DNA of 64,000 nt. Origin: JAWXCM01 sp034408745. GTDB taxonomy: Bacteria > Acidobacteriota > Terriglobia > Bryobacterales > Bryobacteraceae. A model generated the notes under the pieces. It worked only from the letters and a program-made list of their open reading frames with translations, searched no databases and was not told the origin of the DNA. This document shows positions 43,245 through 51,443 of this stretch, in pieces. The stretch is from the NCBI GenBank assembly GCA_034408745.1, contig JAWXCM010000364.1, positions 1 through 64,000 on the forward strand, given 5' to 3'. Position 1 is the stretch's first letter; every line of letters begins with the position of its first letter. A program made the position numbers and the translations under genes.

Positions 43245-43847
43245 CTAACCCTTGAAAGGACTGCGATTGACGGCATACTTGATCGCGGACAGCGGCACTT
43301 CGAACTTCGTCATGCCCTTGTTGCCCATGTAGCCGACGTCCTTCACGCCAATCGGGCTGGTGTAGAACGCATCCGCTGTGAGGCGCCGCATCCAGTCAAA
43401 GAACGCGATGCCGTGACTGGTTTCATGCGTCTCGTTCTTCCGAAACGCGATGATGTCCAGCATCGCCGTTTGGTCACCCACTGCCGCCTCAACGAAGCTC
43501 TTGCCTGAGGCTCGCTTTTCCATGGCACGGTCCAGCCAGGCAAGGCCTCCGACCACCTCCGTGCGAAGGGCTTCGTTATTGGCGGCGATGAGGTCGATAA
43601 ACTCGGGCGCACCCGCCTCGACCGCGCTTCCGGACACGTCGTCGGCGGGGATGATGAGTTCCGTCAATCGGCGTACGGTGGCGTACTCGTGGGCATTGAG
43701 CGCTTTGGGCGTGTACTTCCCGCCTGCGGCCGCTTTGGCCTCACCGGCCGCAATGTGGACGTGCTGTGCGGCGTCGGCGGGGACACCTGCCGCCACGGTC
43801 ACGGCCATGGCGATATTCTTCAGAACTTCTCGGCGAGACTCAGACAT
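43245..43847 (-). CDS. Gluconate 2-dehydrogenase subunit 3 family protein
   Basis: A 200-residue exported small subunit. The N-terminus is Tat-like (SRREVLKNIAMAVTVAAGVP). ALNAHEYATVRRLTELIIPA is the family hallmark, followed by EAGAPEFIDLIAANNEALR and a C-terminal PIGVKDVGYMGNK. Such subunits partner an FAD-containing GMC large subunit and help its export through Tat. The gene overlaps the upstream GMC gene by 8 bp, confirming the pair. No cytochrome c subunit follows, so the electron acceptor is unclear. Confidence 0.88.
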   Translation of the reverse strand: MSESRREVLKNIAMAVTVAAGVPADAAQHVHIAAGEAKAAAGGKYTPKALNAHEYATVRRLTELIIPADDVSGSAVEAGAPEFIDLIAANNEALRTEVVGGLAWLDRAMEKRASGKSFVEAAVGDQTAMLDIIAFRKNETHETSHGIAFFDWMRRLTADAFYTSPIGVKDVGYMGNKGMTKFEVPLSAIKYAVNRSPFKG

Positions 43848-45570
43848 TGCCTTTTCTCATTTCTTCGGCCAGGTACTCGGCGGTGCGCCATGCGAGAGCG
43901 CAGATGGTCAGCGTAGGGTTCTTGTCGGGGTTGCTGACGAACGGAGCCGCGTCAGCGACGAACAGGTTCTTCACATCGTGGGCCTGACAGTATTTATTGA
44001 GCGCCGACGTCGCCGGGTCGTTCCCCATGCGCACCGTGCCGAGCTCATGGATGATCGTGCCGCCAACGGAGATGCCGGCGGACTCGCGTTCCGGGTTGCG
44101 GAGTCCGAGCACGGTGCCGCCCATTGCCTCGATAATGTCGGTGAACGTGCGATGCATGTGCCGTACCTGATTGATCTCGGCTTCCGTCCACTTGAAGTGG
44201 AACCGCAGCACGGGAATTCCGAAGCGGTCAACGACGCTCGGGTCGATGTCGCAAAACGTGTCCTTGTTAGGAATCATCTCGCCGCGTCCGGAGAGCCCGA
44301 TGGTGGTCCCGTAACGCTGACGCACATAACTCTTCAACGATTTTCCATAGCCTTCGTGCTGCCGGCACGCGCCGTGGAAGGAGCCGGCGACTGGCATCCC
44401 GTAGCCGCCGCCGATCTCGACGTGATAGCCGCGGGGGAACCCGATCTGGTTTTGCTTCTCCCACAGCCACCAGGGGATGTAGACGTGCATACCGCCGAAG
44501 CCGTCGTTGTCGTGCCGCTGCATGCCTTCGAGCGCCGGCACATACCCACTTAGTCCGTAACCTGTGGAGTCAGTAAGATTCTTACCGACTACTCCGGAGT
44601 TATTCGCGAGGCCGTTCGAGTAACCTGGGCCGCGCGAGTTTAGTAACAACCGGGCTGACTCACAGGCGCTGGCCGCGACGACGACTGCGCGGCATCGGAT
44701 CTGTTTCTCGGTGCGCGTTGCCTTATCGATGTAAGAGACGGCCTTCACCTTACCCGGTCCGTCGGTTATTAGTTCGCGGGCCATTGCGTTCGGGAAGATT
44801 TTGAGCTTGCCGGTTTTCAGCGCCGGCATGATCTGCACCTGGCTCGACGAGTAGTTGGAGGCGGTAACACAACCCCGTCCGCACTGCCCGCAATAGTGGC
44901 AGGCGGCCCGTCCATGGGTGTTTTTGGTGATAATCGCCATCCGTGAAGGAATGACAGGGATGCCGAGTTTGTCGCCGGCTTTTTTTACAAGGACCTCGTG
45001 AACGCGCGGTGCGGGGGGAGTCTGGAAGACGCCGTCAGGAGCGCTGCGGATGTTTTCTTTTGTCCCTGTTACTCCGATAAAAGCTTCGGCCTTGTCGTAC
45101 CAGGGAGCGATATCTTCGTAACTGATCGGCCAGTCGGTGCCGACGCTGTCGCGCGTGTACGGTTTGAAGTCATAATCGGCAAAGCGCAGGGAGATACGGC
45201 CGTAGTGGTTAGTACGGCCGCCGAGAATTCGGGAACGGAACCAGCGGAACTCACTGCCCGGGGCTACCGTATACGGCTCGCCTTCAATGCTCCAGTAGCC
45301 GTTAGGGGCGCTGAAAAACGAGAAGTTCTGGTGCTTTTGCTCCGTATAAATGCCGCCCTCGAGTGCTCCGCGGTGGGGGTAGTCGGAGGGCCACTTATGT
45401 TCTTTGAAGTCGCGGCCGGGATTGAGCAGCGGACCCGCTTCAATCAGGGCGACGTTGATACCCATCTGGGTTAGCACCTGTACGACGGTGCCGCCGCCGG
45501 CTCCCGAGCCGATTACGACTACGTCATATACTGGGCTGCTTCGTTGTACGTTGACCGCTCCGGCCTGCAT
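43840..45570 (-). CDS. GMC family oxidoreductase (FAD), dehydrogenase large subunit
   Basis: A 576-residue flavoprotein with VVVIGSGAGGGTVV (16-30) for FAD and a C-terminal active-site region GGTIIHELGTVRMGNDPATS whose His is the catalytic base of GMC enzymes. A Cys cluster, ACHYCGQCGRGC near residue 210, is typical of the gluconate/2-keto-gluconate dehydrogenase branch and may bind a 3Fe-4S cluster. It lacks its own signal peptide, so it probably hitchhikes through Tat with the small subunit encoded next. Likely oxidises sugars or polyols in the periplasm; substrate unknown. Confidence 0.9.
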   Translation of the reverse strand: MQAGAVNVQRSSPVYDVVVIGSGAGGGTVVQVLTQMGINVALIEAGPLLNPGRDFKEHKWPSDYPHRGALEGGIYTEQKHQNFSFFSAPNGYWSIEGEPYTVAPGSEFRWFRSRILGGRTNHYGRISLRFADYDFKPYTRDSVGTDWPISYEDIAPWYDKAEAFIGVTGTKENIRSAPDGVFQTPPAPRVHEVLVKKAGDKLGIPVIPSRMAIITKNTHGRAACHYCGQCGRGCVTASNYSSSQVQIMPALKTGKLKIFPNAMARELITDGPGKVKAVSYIDKATRTEKQIRCRAVVVAASACESARLLLNSRGPGYSNGLANNSGVVGKNLTDSTGYGLSGYVPALEGMQRHDNDGFGGMHVYIPWWLWEKQNQIGFPRGYHVEIGGGYGMPVAGSFHGACRQHEGYGKSLKSYVRQRYGTTIGLSGRGEMIPNKDTFCDIDPSVVDRFGIPVLRFHFKWTEAEINQVRHMHRTFTDIIEAMGGTVLGLRNPERESAGISVGGTIIHELGTVRMGNDPATSALNKYCQAHDVKNLFVADAAPFVSNPDKNPTLTICALAWRTAEYLAEEMRKGNV

Positions 45571-46144
45571 ATATTCGGCAAGCTTAGCAGGTCGGCGGCG
45601 CCGACTGCCGAACCCGCGGCGGCGCCGTCAGGGGCAGCCCTGGGGCGGGTTCGGCTCGAATGAGCGCAACAGATTACTGGATCGCGGGCGATGCGGTTGC
45701 CGATGCAATCGATTTGGGGGCCCTGCTGTGATTGTGTGTGTGCACGGACGCAGTTTCAGGGTGTTCCCAGGAGACTGGAAATTTACGAAGACACACCCGG
45801 CACTGGTAGTGGCCATTGACCGGCCACATGGGATCTGGATGCATGAGTTGACACCATGAGGAGCCAACTGAGGAAACGAGAGAACTGACAAAGCGAGTCA
45901 TTGTGCTCCTTGCACCGGGCAGCATGCAGGTTATGCTCCCGATCGAGCCTGCTGTAACTTAGATGCCGAAACAAACAGTGCAGTTTCGCTGAGTTCCTAA
46001 GTTCCCTGCGCCATCCACATATAGACGCGCAGCCTGTTGGTTCCGCGGCTCACAGCGCAGTGTCGCCATGACAGCAGGGTTACTGTAACCTCGTGCGTTT
46101 TCGATGTAACAGATCGCGTGGGAATTCAGTCTAGTATCGAGTAA
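45571..46144. other. Gene-free stretch of about 570 bp
   Basis: No frame here looks like a gene. It separates the minus-strand GMC gene from the plus-strand gene at 46145, so it should contain both promoters. A possible hairpin (CGAAAC at 45967-45972 with GTTTCG at 45983-45988) and a palindrome (46078-46090, listed separately) are the only structures noted. GC-rich repeats of GGCGGCGCCG type lie near 45590-45630. Confidence 0.5.
46078..46090. promoter_or_regulatory. Perfect 13-bp palindrome, possible operator
   Basis: GGTTAC-T-GTAACC is perfectly symmetric around one base and lies 54 bp before the ATG at 46145, where a repressor could block transcription. No regulator gene is adjacent. The size fits a GntR- or TetR-type half-site pair, but the owner is unknown. 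Confidence 0.35.
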
Positions 46145-47098
46145 ATGTTACCCGCCGTTTTGCTGGCTGCCGCCACCGTCGCACTCTGGCAGGAGCCTTC
46201 CGTATCTCCCGATGCCGTGCCCTTCGAAGTCGCAGCCCGAGGAGCGCCTGTTCCCCGGCAGCCGTTCCAGTTCGTGAAGGAAGAACTCAGCGGGACCAGC
46301 GCGAAAGTGATGGTGCGAGACGCAGCCGGACTGCTGTGGCAGGTAAAGGGTGGACTGGAAGGAAGGGCCGATGCCTTCGCCACTCGACTTGCATCCGCTG
46401 TCGGCTATTACGCCGACGCAGTCTGGTTCCTTCGCGAAGGGCGGATCGAAGGCGTGCGCGGGTCTCTTGGCCGGGCTGCTGGCTTTGTTCGTCCCGACGG
46501 CACCTTCACATACGCAGCGTTTGAACTGCGCGACAGCACAGCCCGGTATGTGGGTGACGACGTCTGGACATGGACTCGGAATCCCTTCGTCGGGTCGGCG
46601 GAATTGCGCGGGCTGAAGCTGCTGGTAATGCTGGTGTCGAACTGGGATAACAAAGATGCGCGCGACGTCCGTTCGGGAAGCAACGCCGGTGTTGTCGAAG
46701 TTACCGGTGCCAGTGGCGAGGTCCGTCGAACTTACTTCGTCAATGACTGGGGTCAGTCATTTGGATCCTGGGGTAACATTCTCTGGCTCGGACGGAGTAA
46801 CTGGAATTGCGGGGCTTACAGGTCTCAGACTCCGGAGTTTGTACGTGTCGGTCCGGACAGTAAGCTGATATTCGGATACAGAGGCCAGCACACGGCTGAC
46901 TTCAGCAACGACATCACACAGGCGGACGCCCGCTGGCTTCTGAGGCTGCTGCGCCGCATCAGGCCGGAGCAGATCCGCGCGGGTCTGACCGCGAGTGGAG
47001 CTTCAGCCGCCGAGGCGAGTTGCTTCGCGCCCGCGTTGATCGAGAGAATCGAAGTATTGCGACGCGCCGCTGAAGGCGGTCGCCGCGAGTTACCATAA
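46145..47098 (+). CDS. Exported protein with kinase-fold-like motifs (317 aa), unassigned
   Basis: A signal peptide (MLPAVLLAAATVALWQ) precedes a domain that I cannot assign to a named family. Several positions resemble an atypical kinase fold such as HipA/FAM20: a Lys in LLWQVKGG (Lys68), a helix with conserved hydrophobics (FATRLASAVGYY), LVMLVSNWDNKDARD (166-174) in place of a catalytic loop, and FVNDWGQSFG (Asp201) in place of the DFG metal site. If real, it would be a secreted kinase-like protein. These are pattern matches by eye. It precedes the zinc-ribbon gene by 8 bp, so they are probably cotranscribed. Confidence 0.65.
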   Translation: MLPAVLLAAATVALWQEPSVSPDAVPFEVAARGAPVPRQPFQFVKEELSGTSAKVMVRDAAGLLWQVKGGLEGRADAFATRLASAVGYYADAVWFLREGRIEGVRGSLGRAAGFVRPDGTFTYAAFELRDSTARYVGDDVWTWTRNPFVGSAELRGLKLLVMLVSNWDNKDARDVRSGSNAGVVEVTGASGEVRRTYFVNDWGQSFGSWGNILWLGRSNWNCGAYRSQTPEFVRVGPDSKLIFGYRGQHTADFSNDITQADARWLLRLLRRIRPEQIRAGLTASGASAAEASCFAPALIERIEVLRRAAEGGRRELP

Positions 47099-47106
47099 GG
47101 GTCGCA

Positions 47107-47874
47107 ATGTTCACATGGATTTGCCCTAAATGCGGGGGAGAAGTTCCTCCGGCTTACTCGGAGTGTCCGCGCTGCCACCCGCCTGCACCCAGGCAACCCG
47201 CGGCAACTGCAGCAGAGCCTGTGGAAGCCGCTTCTCCCGTACCGCCTTCTGGTGTGCCGACGAGGGCTGTGCCGCCGGCGCCCGCGCGGGAATTTGGCCG
47301 TCCTGTGGAGCCGGCGGCGCCACCACCACCTCCTCCGCCACCTGCGCAGCCGGCACCTCCGACCGCTGTGGGACAGGTTGCCTGGTCGGCCCCTCCGCCT
47401 CCGGCTCGTACGGTCTCTCCGGTGCTCGTGGGTATTGGCGCCGCAGCCGGGATCGTGGCGCTGCTGGCTGTCCTGTACATGTTCGTGTTACCCCACCGCG
47501 GCGATGCTCCGGCGGCCACTGCCGCGGATAAGCCGACGCTGGAAAAGGCGCCCGCAGCGGGTTCGAAGGCTGCCCCTGTGAATCCTCTGGCGAAGCATAT
47601 CGAAGTCGGCGGCGTGCGCATCCAGGAGCATTCCGGCGGGAACGTGCGAATCGACTTCGTGGTGGTGAACCACTCCGCGGCCGACCTTCCGCAACTGACA
47701 ATGGAAGTGCGCCTGGTGTCTGGCGGGCGGGAGTATTTCATTATCCCGGTGCAGATTCCGTCGATCGGTCCTTACGAATCCAAGGACATGTCGACTTCAG
47801 TGAAAACGAACCTCAAGCCTTACGAACTGCCGGACTGGCAGCTGGTGCAGGCGAAGTTCACGATTCAGGATTGA
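47107..47874 (+). CDS. Zinc-ribbon, proline-rich single-pass membrane protein
   Basis: A 255-residue protein. CPKC...CPRC (residues 6-9 and 20-23) is a zinc ribbon. Residues 25-105 are Pro/Ala-rich, with a run of eight or so prolines. A membrane helix follows (VLVGIGAAAGIVALLAVLYM), then a beta-rich C-terminal domain (VRIDFVVVNHSAADLPQLTM, then EVRLVSGG) like FxLYD/DUF3426-type extracytoplasmic domains. Zinc ribbon in the cytoplasm and the beta domain outside is the expected topology. Role unknown; a sensor or scaffold is plausible. Confidence 0.75.
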   Translation: MFTWICPKCGGEVPPAYSECPRCHPPAPRQPAATAAEPVEAASPVPPSGVPTRAVPPAPAREFGRPVEPAAPPPPPPPPAQPAPPTAVGQVAWSAPPPPARTVSPVLVGIGAAAGIVALLAVLYMFVLPHRGDAPAATAADKPTLEKAPAAGSKAAPVNPLAKHIEVGGVRIQEHSGGNVRIDFVVVNHSAADLPQLTMEVRLVSGGREYFIIPVQIPSIGPYESKDMSTSVKTNLKPYELPDWQLVQAKFTIQD

Positions 47875-48059
47875 GCGCGGCCGGAGGTCTGACCTTCTGT
47901 GGTGGGCAGCTCTCCGGTTTCGAACCTGCATTGGGCACCAGCGTGTCCGGACTGGATCGCCACGCGAATCGCTTGCACTCTACAATGTGATCCGCGGGCC
48001 CATTCGCCCGCCACACCGAATATGTGTCGTCGAGTACCTGAACCGACTCGAGAGAAACA

Positions 48060-48352
48060 GCACGCGCGGCAAATTCTCGAAGTTACGCCAGAATTCATAG
48101 ATCCGTTCCGGTGGTGCGGCGATCGTTGTCACCTGAGACGTGTGGCGGCTGTGGTAGTCCGGAACGGCTGTGTTAATCCCGGCGGCACGGGACACGGGGT
48201 TTTCCCGACATTCCGCGCCAGACCAGCAATCCGCCTGTGGCCGCAAGGGCCGCTGCCGCCCTCTTTCGGCCGTCCGACTTGCGTAGAGCGGCTGAGGCGA
48301 GCGCCCCACCGGCAAACACCGAGAGAACACGTTCGCCCGCGCCGACGTTCAC
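48060..48352 (-). pseudogene. DUF2892-SRPBCC (cyclase/dehydrase) gene remnant
   Basis: From about GTG 48352 the minus strand reads VNVGAGERVLSVFAGGALAS and ATGGLLVWRGMSGKPRV, the membrane DUF2892-like start of a common two-domain protein. A frame change near 48180 leads to GINTAVPDYHS, QVTTIAAPPERIYEFW and RNFENLPR, the start of an SRPBCC/polyketide-cyclase-like lipid-binding domain. Homology stops at about 48060, so at least two thirds of the second domain is missing. Both a frameshift and a truncation make it non-functional. The 47875-48059 stretch beside it holds nothing I can assign. Confidence 0.6.
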
Positions 48353-48474
48353 TTCACGCGCCCCGGTTGCAGTCCGGGCACTTTTGTAGTCATGATCCGA
48401 TTTCCCCCCGGCAGGGTGACTCGGCGATATGCGAGGGTGTTTCCGCAGGACCGTGCGGTTAACGGTGCGGCGTG

Positions 48475-48846
48475 CTATCGGGATCTGAGCAGACCGACGG
48501 TCAGCAGGAGCCACGCCGCAATGAATGCGACACCCCCAATGGGTGTCACGGCGCCGAGCGTCCGAATTCCGGTCACCGCAAGCACATAGAGGCTGCCCGA
48601 GAAAATCAGCACACCCGCGGCGAGCAGCCAGCAGACCCGGTCTGCCGATGTCGAGTCGAGCGATCCGGTTCGCGCGAGCAGAGGTACGATCAGCAATCCG
48701 AACGCGTGGACAAAATGATAAAATACAGCCTTTTCCCAGATACCGAGGGAGTAGGCATCCAAACGTGCGCGAAGCCCATGAGCTCCGAAAGCCCCGAGCC
48801 CCACGGCAGCCGCGAGCAAAGCGGCACCCACAGCTGGCCAGTTCAT
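48475..48846 (-). CDS. DUF423 small membrane protein
   Basis: A 123-residue protein with four membrane helices. The N-terminal signature GLGAFGAHGLRARLD and YHFVHAFGLLIVPLLA are hallmarks of DUF423 (YgdD family). The C-terminal segment PIGGVAFIAAWLLLTVG matches too. The function of the family is unknown. It starts 4 bp after the tsaC-like gene's stop and is likely cotranscribed with it. Confidence 0.88.
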   Translation of the reverse strand: MNWPAVGAALLAAAVGLGAFGAHGLRARLDAYSLGIWEKAVFYHFVHAFGLLIVPLLARTGSLDSTSADRVCWLLAAGVLIFSGSLYVLAVTGIRTLGAVTPIGGVAFIAAWLLLTVGLLRSR

Positions 48847-48850
48847 TACG

Positions 48851-49489
48851 TTAGGTACCTTTCAGGCAGGCCTGAAGGTCTTTCTCGGTCACGGCGCCTT
48901 CCTTGATCACACGCCAGTAAGGCTCGGTAATGTCGACCGTGGTAGCGCCCTCGCCGGCACACAGGCCGCCGTCGAGAACAAGGTCGACCGCACCGTCCAT
49001 CGCCGCGAACACATCAATGCCAGTGCGTCCGGTAGGCTGGCCAGAGAGATTGGCGCTGGTCCCGATCACGGGCTGGCCAAGAGCCTCAACCAGACGTTGA
49101 ACCACAGGAGATCGAGACTGGCGCAGACCGAGCCGCCCCGTATTTCCGGTCACTTTAAGCGGCATTTTGGACGCGGCAGGAACAATGATTGTCAGCGGTC
49201 CCGGCCAAAAATGCCGCGCCAGAAGATAGAAACGCGATGTTGCCGCTGCCGCTAGTTCCTCGGCCATGAGGATGTCGCGTACAAACAGGGGAAGCGAACG
49301 GGAAGTCTCGCGGCCCTTCGCTTTGAACACTTTGCCGACTGCCTGCAGGTTCAGAGGGTCGCCCACCAGTGTATACAGCGCATCGGTGGGAACAGCCACA
49401 ATTCCGCCCCGGCGGATAATTGCCGCAGTTCTGGATATTGCTGCGTCGCTCGGCTTTTCGGCGTCAATTTCGATGAGATCTGTGGCCAC
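48851..49489 (-). CDS. tsaC: L-threonylcarbamoyladenylate synthase (Sua5/YrdC/TsaC)
   Basis: A 212-residue enzyme making the threonylcarbamoyl-AMP donor for t6A37 in tRNA. The YrdC fold is seen in RRGGIVAVPTDALYTLVGDP, KVFKAKGRETSRSLPLFVRD, FWPGPLTIIVPA, GLRQSRSPVVQRLVEALGQP and GTSANLSGQPTG. Residues differ from the usual PTDTVYGLG, but the KxR and SANxSG blocks are present. No C-terminal Sua5 domain, so TsaC-type. tsaB lies 1.3 kb away on the same strand, in the same pathway. Confidence 0.9.
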   Translation of the reverse strand: MATDLIEIDAEKPSDAAISRTAAIIRRGGIVAVPTDALYTLVGDPLNLQAVGKVFKAKGRETSRSLPLFVRDILMAEELAAAATSRFYLLARHFWPGPLTIIVPAASKMPLKVTGNTGRLGLRQSRSPVVQRLVEALGQPVIGTSANLSGQPTGRTGIDVFAAMDGAVDLVLDGGLCAGEGATTVDITEPYWRVIKEGAVTEKDLQACLKGT

Positions 49490-49525
49490 GTTGAGAACTG
49501 TTTGCGGGAGGGAGTCCAGCGAGAA

Positions 49526-49984
49526 TTATACCCTGGTTAGTTTCCTGAGCAATGCAATCTGACCACCGTGATACGCGGCATGCTGCACGACTCCCAGCAG
49601 CAGCACACCCAGGCTGTAAGCACGCCCAGACGCCTGTGTGTCGAGTTGTTCTTCCCGGATCTGGCCTGTGTATCCAGCCAGTTCTCCTGTCGCCTGCTTC
49701 AGGTCCGCCAAAGCACGGTCCCAGGGTGTCGATTCGGGTGAAGGCCAGTCATCTGGAAAGGGCCACTCTGGAATCCGTTGTGCATTCAGGGCGCCAGACG
49801 CGATTTCCACCCAGCGCGTGAGATGCAGGACGATCTCGTGCATGGAATGAGCGCCCGGGATCGGTTTCGCGGCGGCCGCTTCCGACGTGACCCCCGTCAG
49901 CAACTCGAACAAGGATTCCCCATGCCAGGCGGGACCCATCAGCGAGTGCTGTAACTCTGAAGCGATACGTTCCAGTTGAGTCAT
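49526..49984 (-). CDS. DinB/YfiT-family metal-dependent protein
   Basis: A 152-residue four-helix protein. His in HSMHEIVLHLTRW and the pair in HAAYHGGQIALLRK fit the three-His metal site of DinB-like thiol transferases and hydrolases. No signal or membrane segment. It follows mutM after 6 bp. The family links to bacillithiol or mycothiol chemistry elsewhere, but Acidobacteria role is not known. The start is ATG 49984. Confidence 0.85.
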   Translation of the reverse strand: MTQLERIASELQHSLMGPAWHGESLFELLTGVTSEAAAAKPIPGAHSMHEIVLHLTRWVEIASGALNAQRIPEWPFPDDWPSPESTPWDRALADLKQATGELAGYTGQIREEQLDTQASGRAYSLGVLLLGVVQHAAYHGGQIALLRKLTRV

Positions 49985-49990
49985 AGTGAA

Positions 49991-50788
49991 TTACTTTTGA
50001 CAGACAGCGCAGTAATAAGTGGACCGGGCTGCCTGACGCAGCCTGCGTATGGCCTGGCCGCAAACCACGCAAGGCTTACCTTCACGGCCATAGACGCGCC
50101 ACGACATCCCGTTGTGACTCCCGGGCTGCGAATAAGAAGCCTCAGCCTCGGTCATCGCTTCCGTCAGCACCTCAACTATGGCGGCGTGCAGAGCTTTCAC
50201 CTTCTTTTGTGAGATGCCGCAGGCCAGCCTCGCCGGATGGATGCGGGCGCGAAACAGGCTCTCCGCCGCATAGATGTTGCCGAGGCCAGCGACAACGTTC
50301 TGCTCCATCAGGAACACTTTGACCGGCCGGTGGCTTCGTTTTGCATGCGAAGCCAGAAAGCTGACCGTGAAGTCGGCGGACAAAGGCTCAACGCCAAGGT
50401 CGTTCAGTATTTCCTGAAGTTCGGAGTCAGTGTGCAGGTGGACCGTCCCGAGGACTCGCGGGTCCTCGAACCCGATGCCTCGGCCATCGCGTAGTGCGAA
50501 GACGACGCGCACTGTCTGCGAATGCAGAAGATGGCTCGGCAGCATGACCAGGTTGCCGGTCATGCGGAGATGCACGCGAATCGCGAGACTCCCACTGAGT
50601 CGCAGGATGATGTTCTTGCCACGCCGGTCGATGGCGTCGATCACACGCCCCGATGCCGACTGGAGCAGGGCAGAATGTTGCGGATGTGTGGATCGGGCCC
50701 GGAGTACCCGTACCTCGGAAATGAAGGCGCCTTCGGCCCGCGAGCGCAATTTACGGACCACCGCCTCCACTTCAGGCAGTTCCGGCAA
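49991..50788 (-). CDS. mutM: Formamidopyrimidine-DNA glycosylase
   Basis: A 265-residue base-excision repair enzyme removing 8-oxoguanine. The start is TTG 50788, which puts the catalytic Pro2 and the invariant PELPEVE block at the N-terminus; frames further upstream are antisense to tsaB or other genes. RRGKNIILRLSG and VHLRMTGNL are the family signature, and the C-terminal zinc finger is YGREGKPCVVCGQAI...YCAVCQK, all four Cys present. Its start overlaps the tsaB end by 17 bp. Confidence 0.94.
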   Translation of the reverse strand: MPELPEVEAVVRKLRSRAEGAFISEVRVLRARSTHPQHSALLQSASGRVIDAIDRRGKNIILRLSGSLAIRVHLRMTGNLVMLPSHLLHSQTVRVVFALRDGRGIGFEDPRVLGTVHLHTDSELQEILNDLGVEPLSADFTVSFLASHAKRSHRPVKVFLMEQNVVAGLGNIYAAESLFRARIHPARLACGISQKKVKALHAAIVEVLTEAMTEAEASYSQPGSHNGMSWRVYGREGKPCVVCGQAIRRLRQAARSTYYCAVCQK

Positions 50789-51443
50789 TCGGTTCGTCCT
50801 TCCAGTTTTGTTCGGCATCGGAGCGGCGCACGTAGTTGGCGTCCAGTGCCGCCGGATCGGCCGACTCGCCCATACACAGACGCGCCGATGCGATGCGCGC
50901 GACAGCCGCTGCAATCGCTCTGCGTCCGGAAAGGCTGATGTTCTTCGGAACATGCGGGCGGAATGGCTCAGGGTCGGGACAGACAATCTCGGAAACCTTC
51001 GGGGGAAGGGAGGCGAGCCACGAGGCAAACGGCCCCACCGTTTCCGGCAGCACCGGAGCGAGACCGGCATCGTATGCCGCGCCGTATACCTCGCCACGCC
51101 GCGCGTCGATCAGGGCTGCCCGCATCGGCGAGGTTCCGCACGCCGCCAGCGCCACGAGATTGGAGACGCCGACCGCCGGCTTTCCTGTTGCCTCGGCCAG
51201 GCTCTTGGCAGCCGTGAGGCCGACGCGCACACCTGTAAAGGAGCCCGGACCTGAGGCGGCTGCGAAACAATCGATGGCTTCGAGGGGGACGTCATGCCGG
51301 TTCAGCAACTGCCGGATGCGGTCAAACAGAATCGCGCCGAATCCATCGGGCGAGTGGAGAAGCACCTCTTCGACAAGTTGTGCACCATCCAGCAGGGCGA
51401 TGCTGCCGAACGCGGCTGTGGTGTCCAGCGCGAGGATTCGCAT
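50772..51443 (-). CDS. tsaB: tRNA threonylcarbamoyladenosine biosynthesis protein TsaB
   Basis: A 223-residue ASKHA-fold partner of TsaD. Signature MRILALDTTAAFGSIALLDG and FAAASGPGSFTGVRVGLTAA, KSLAEA is diagnostic, with IDARRGEVYGAAYD and a short C-terminal tail. ATG 51443 shares its first base with the stop of the DUF5060-type gene (TAATG). TsaD, the catalytic subunit, and TsaE are not in the window. It acts with the tsaC product to make t6A. Confidence 0.93.
   Translation of the reverse strand: MRILALDTTAAFGSIALLDGAQLVEEVLLHSPDGFGAILFDRIRQLLNRHDVPLEAIDCFAAASGPGSFTGVRVGLTAAKSLAEATGKPAVGVSNLVALAACGTSPMRAALIDARRGEVYGAAYDAGLAPVLPETVGPFASWLASLPPKVSEIVCPDPEPFRPHVPKNISLSGRRAIAAAVARIASARLCMGESADPAALDANYVRRSDAEQNWKDEPIAGTA

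Noticed and set aside
45404..45859. 151-codon plus-strand open frame past the GMC start
   Set aside because: Mostly antisense to the GMC gene, and the remaining part matches nothing and has no ribosome site.
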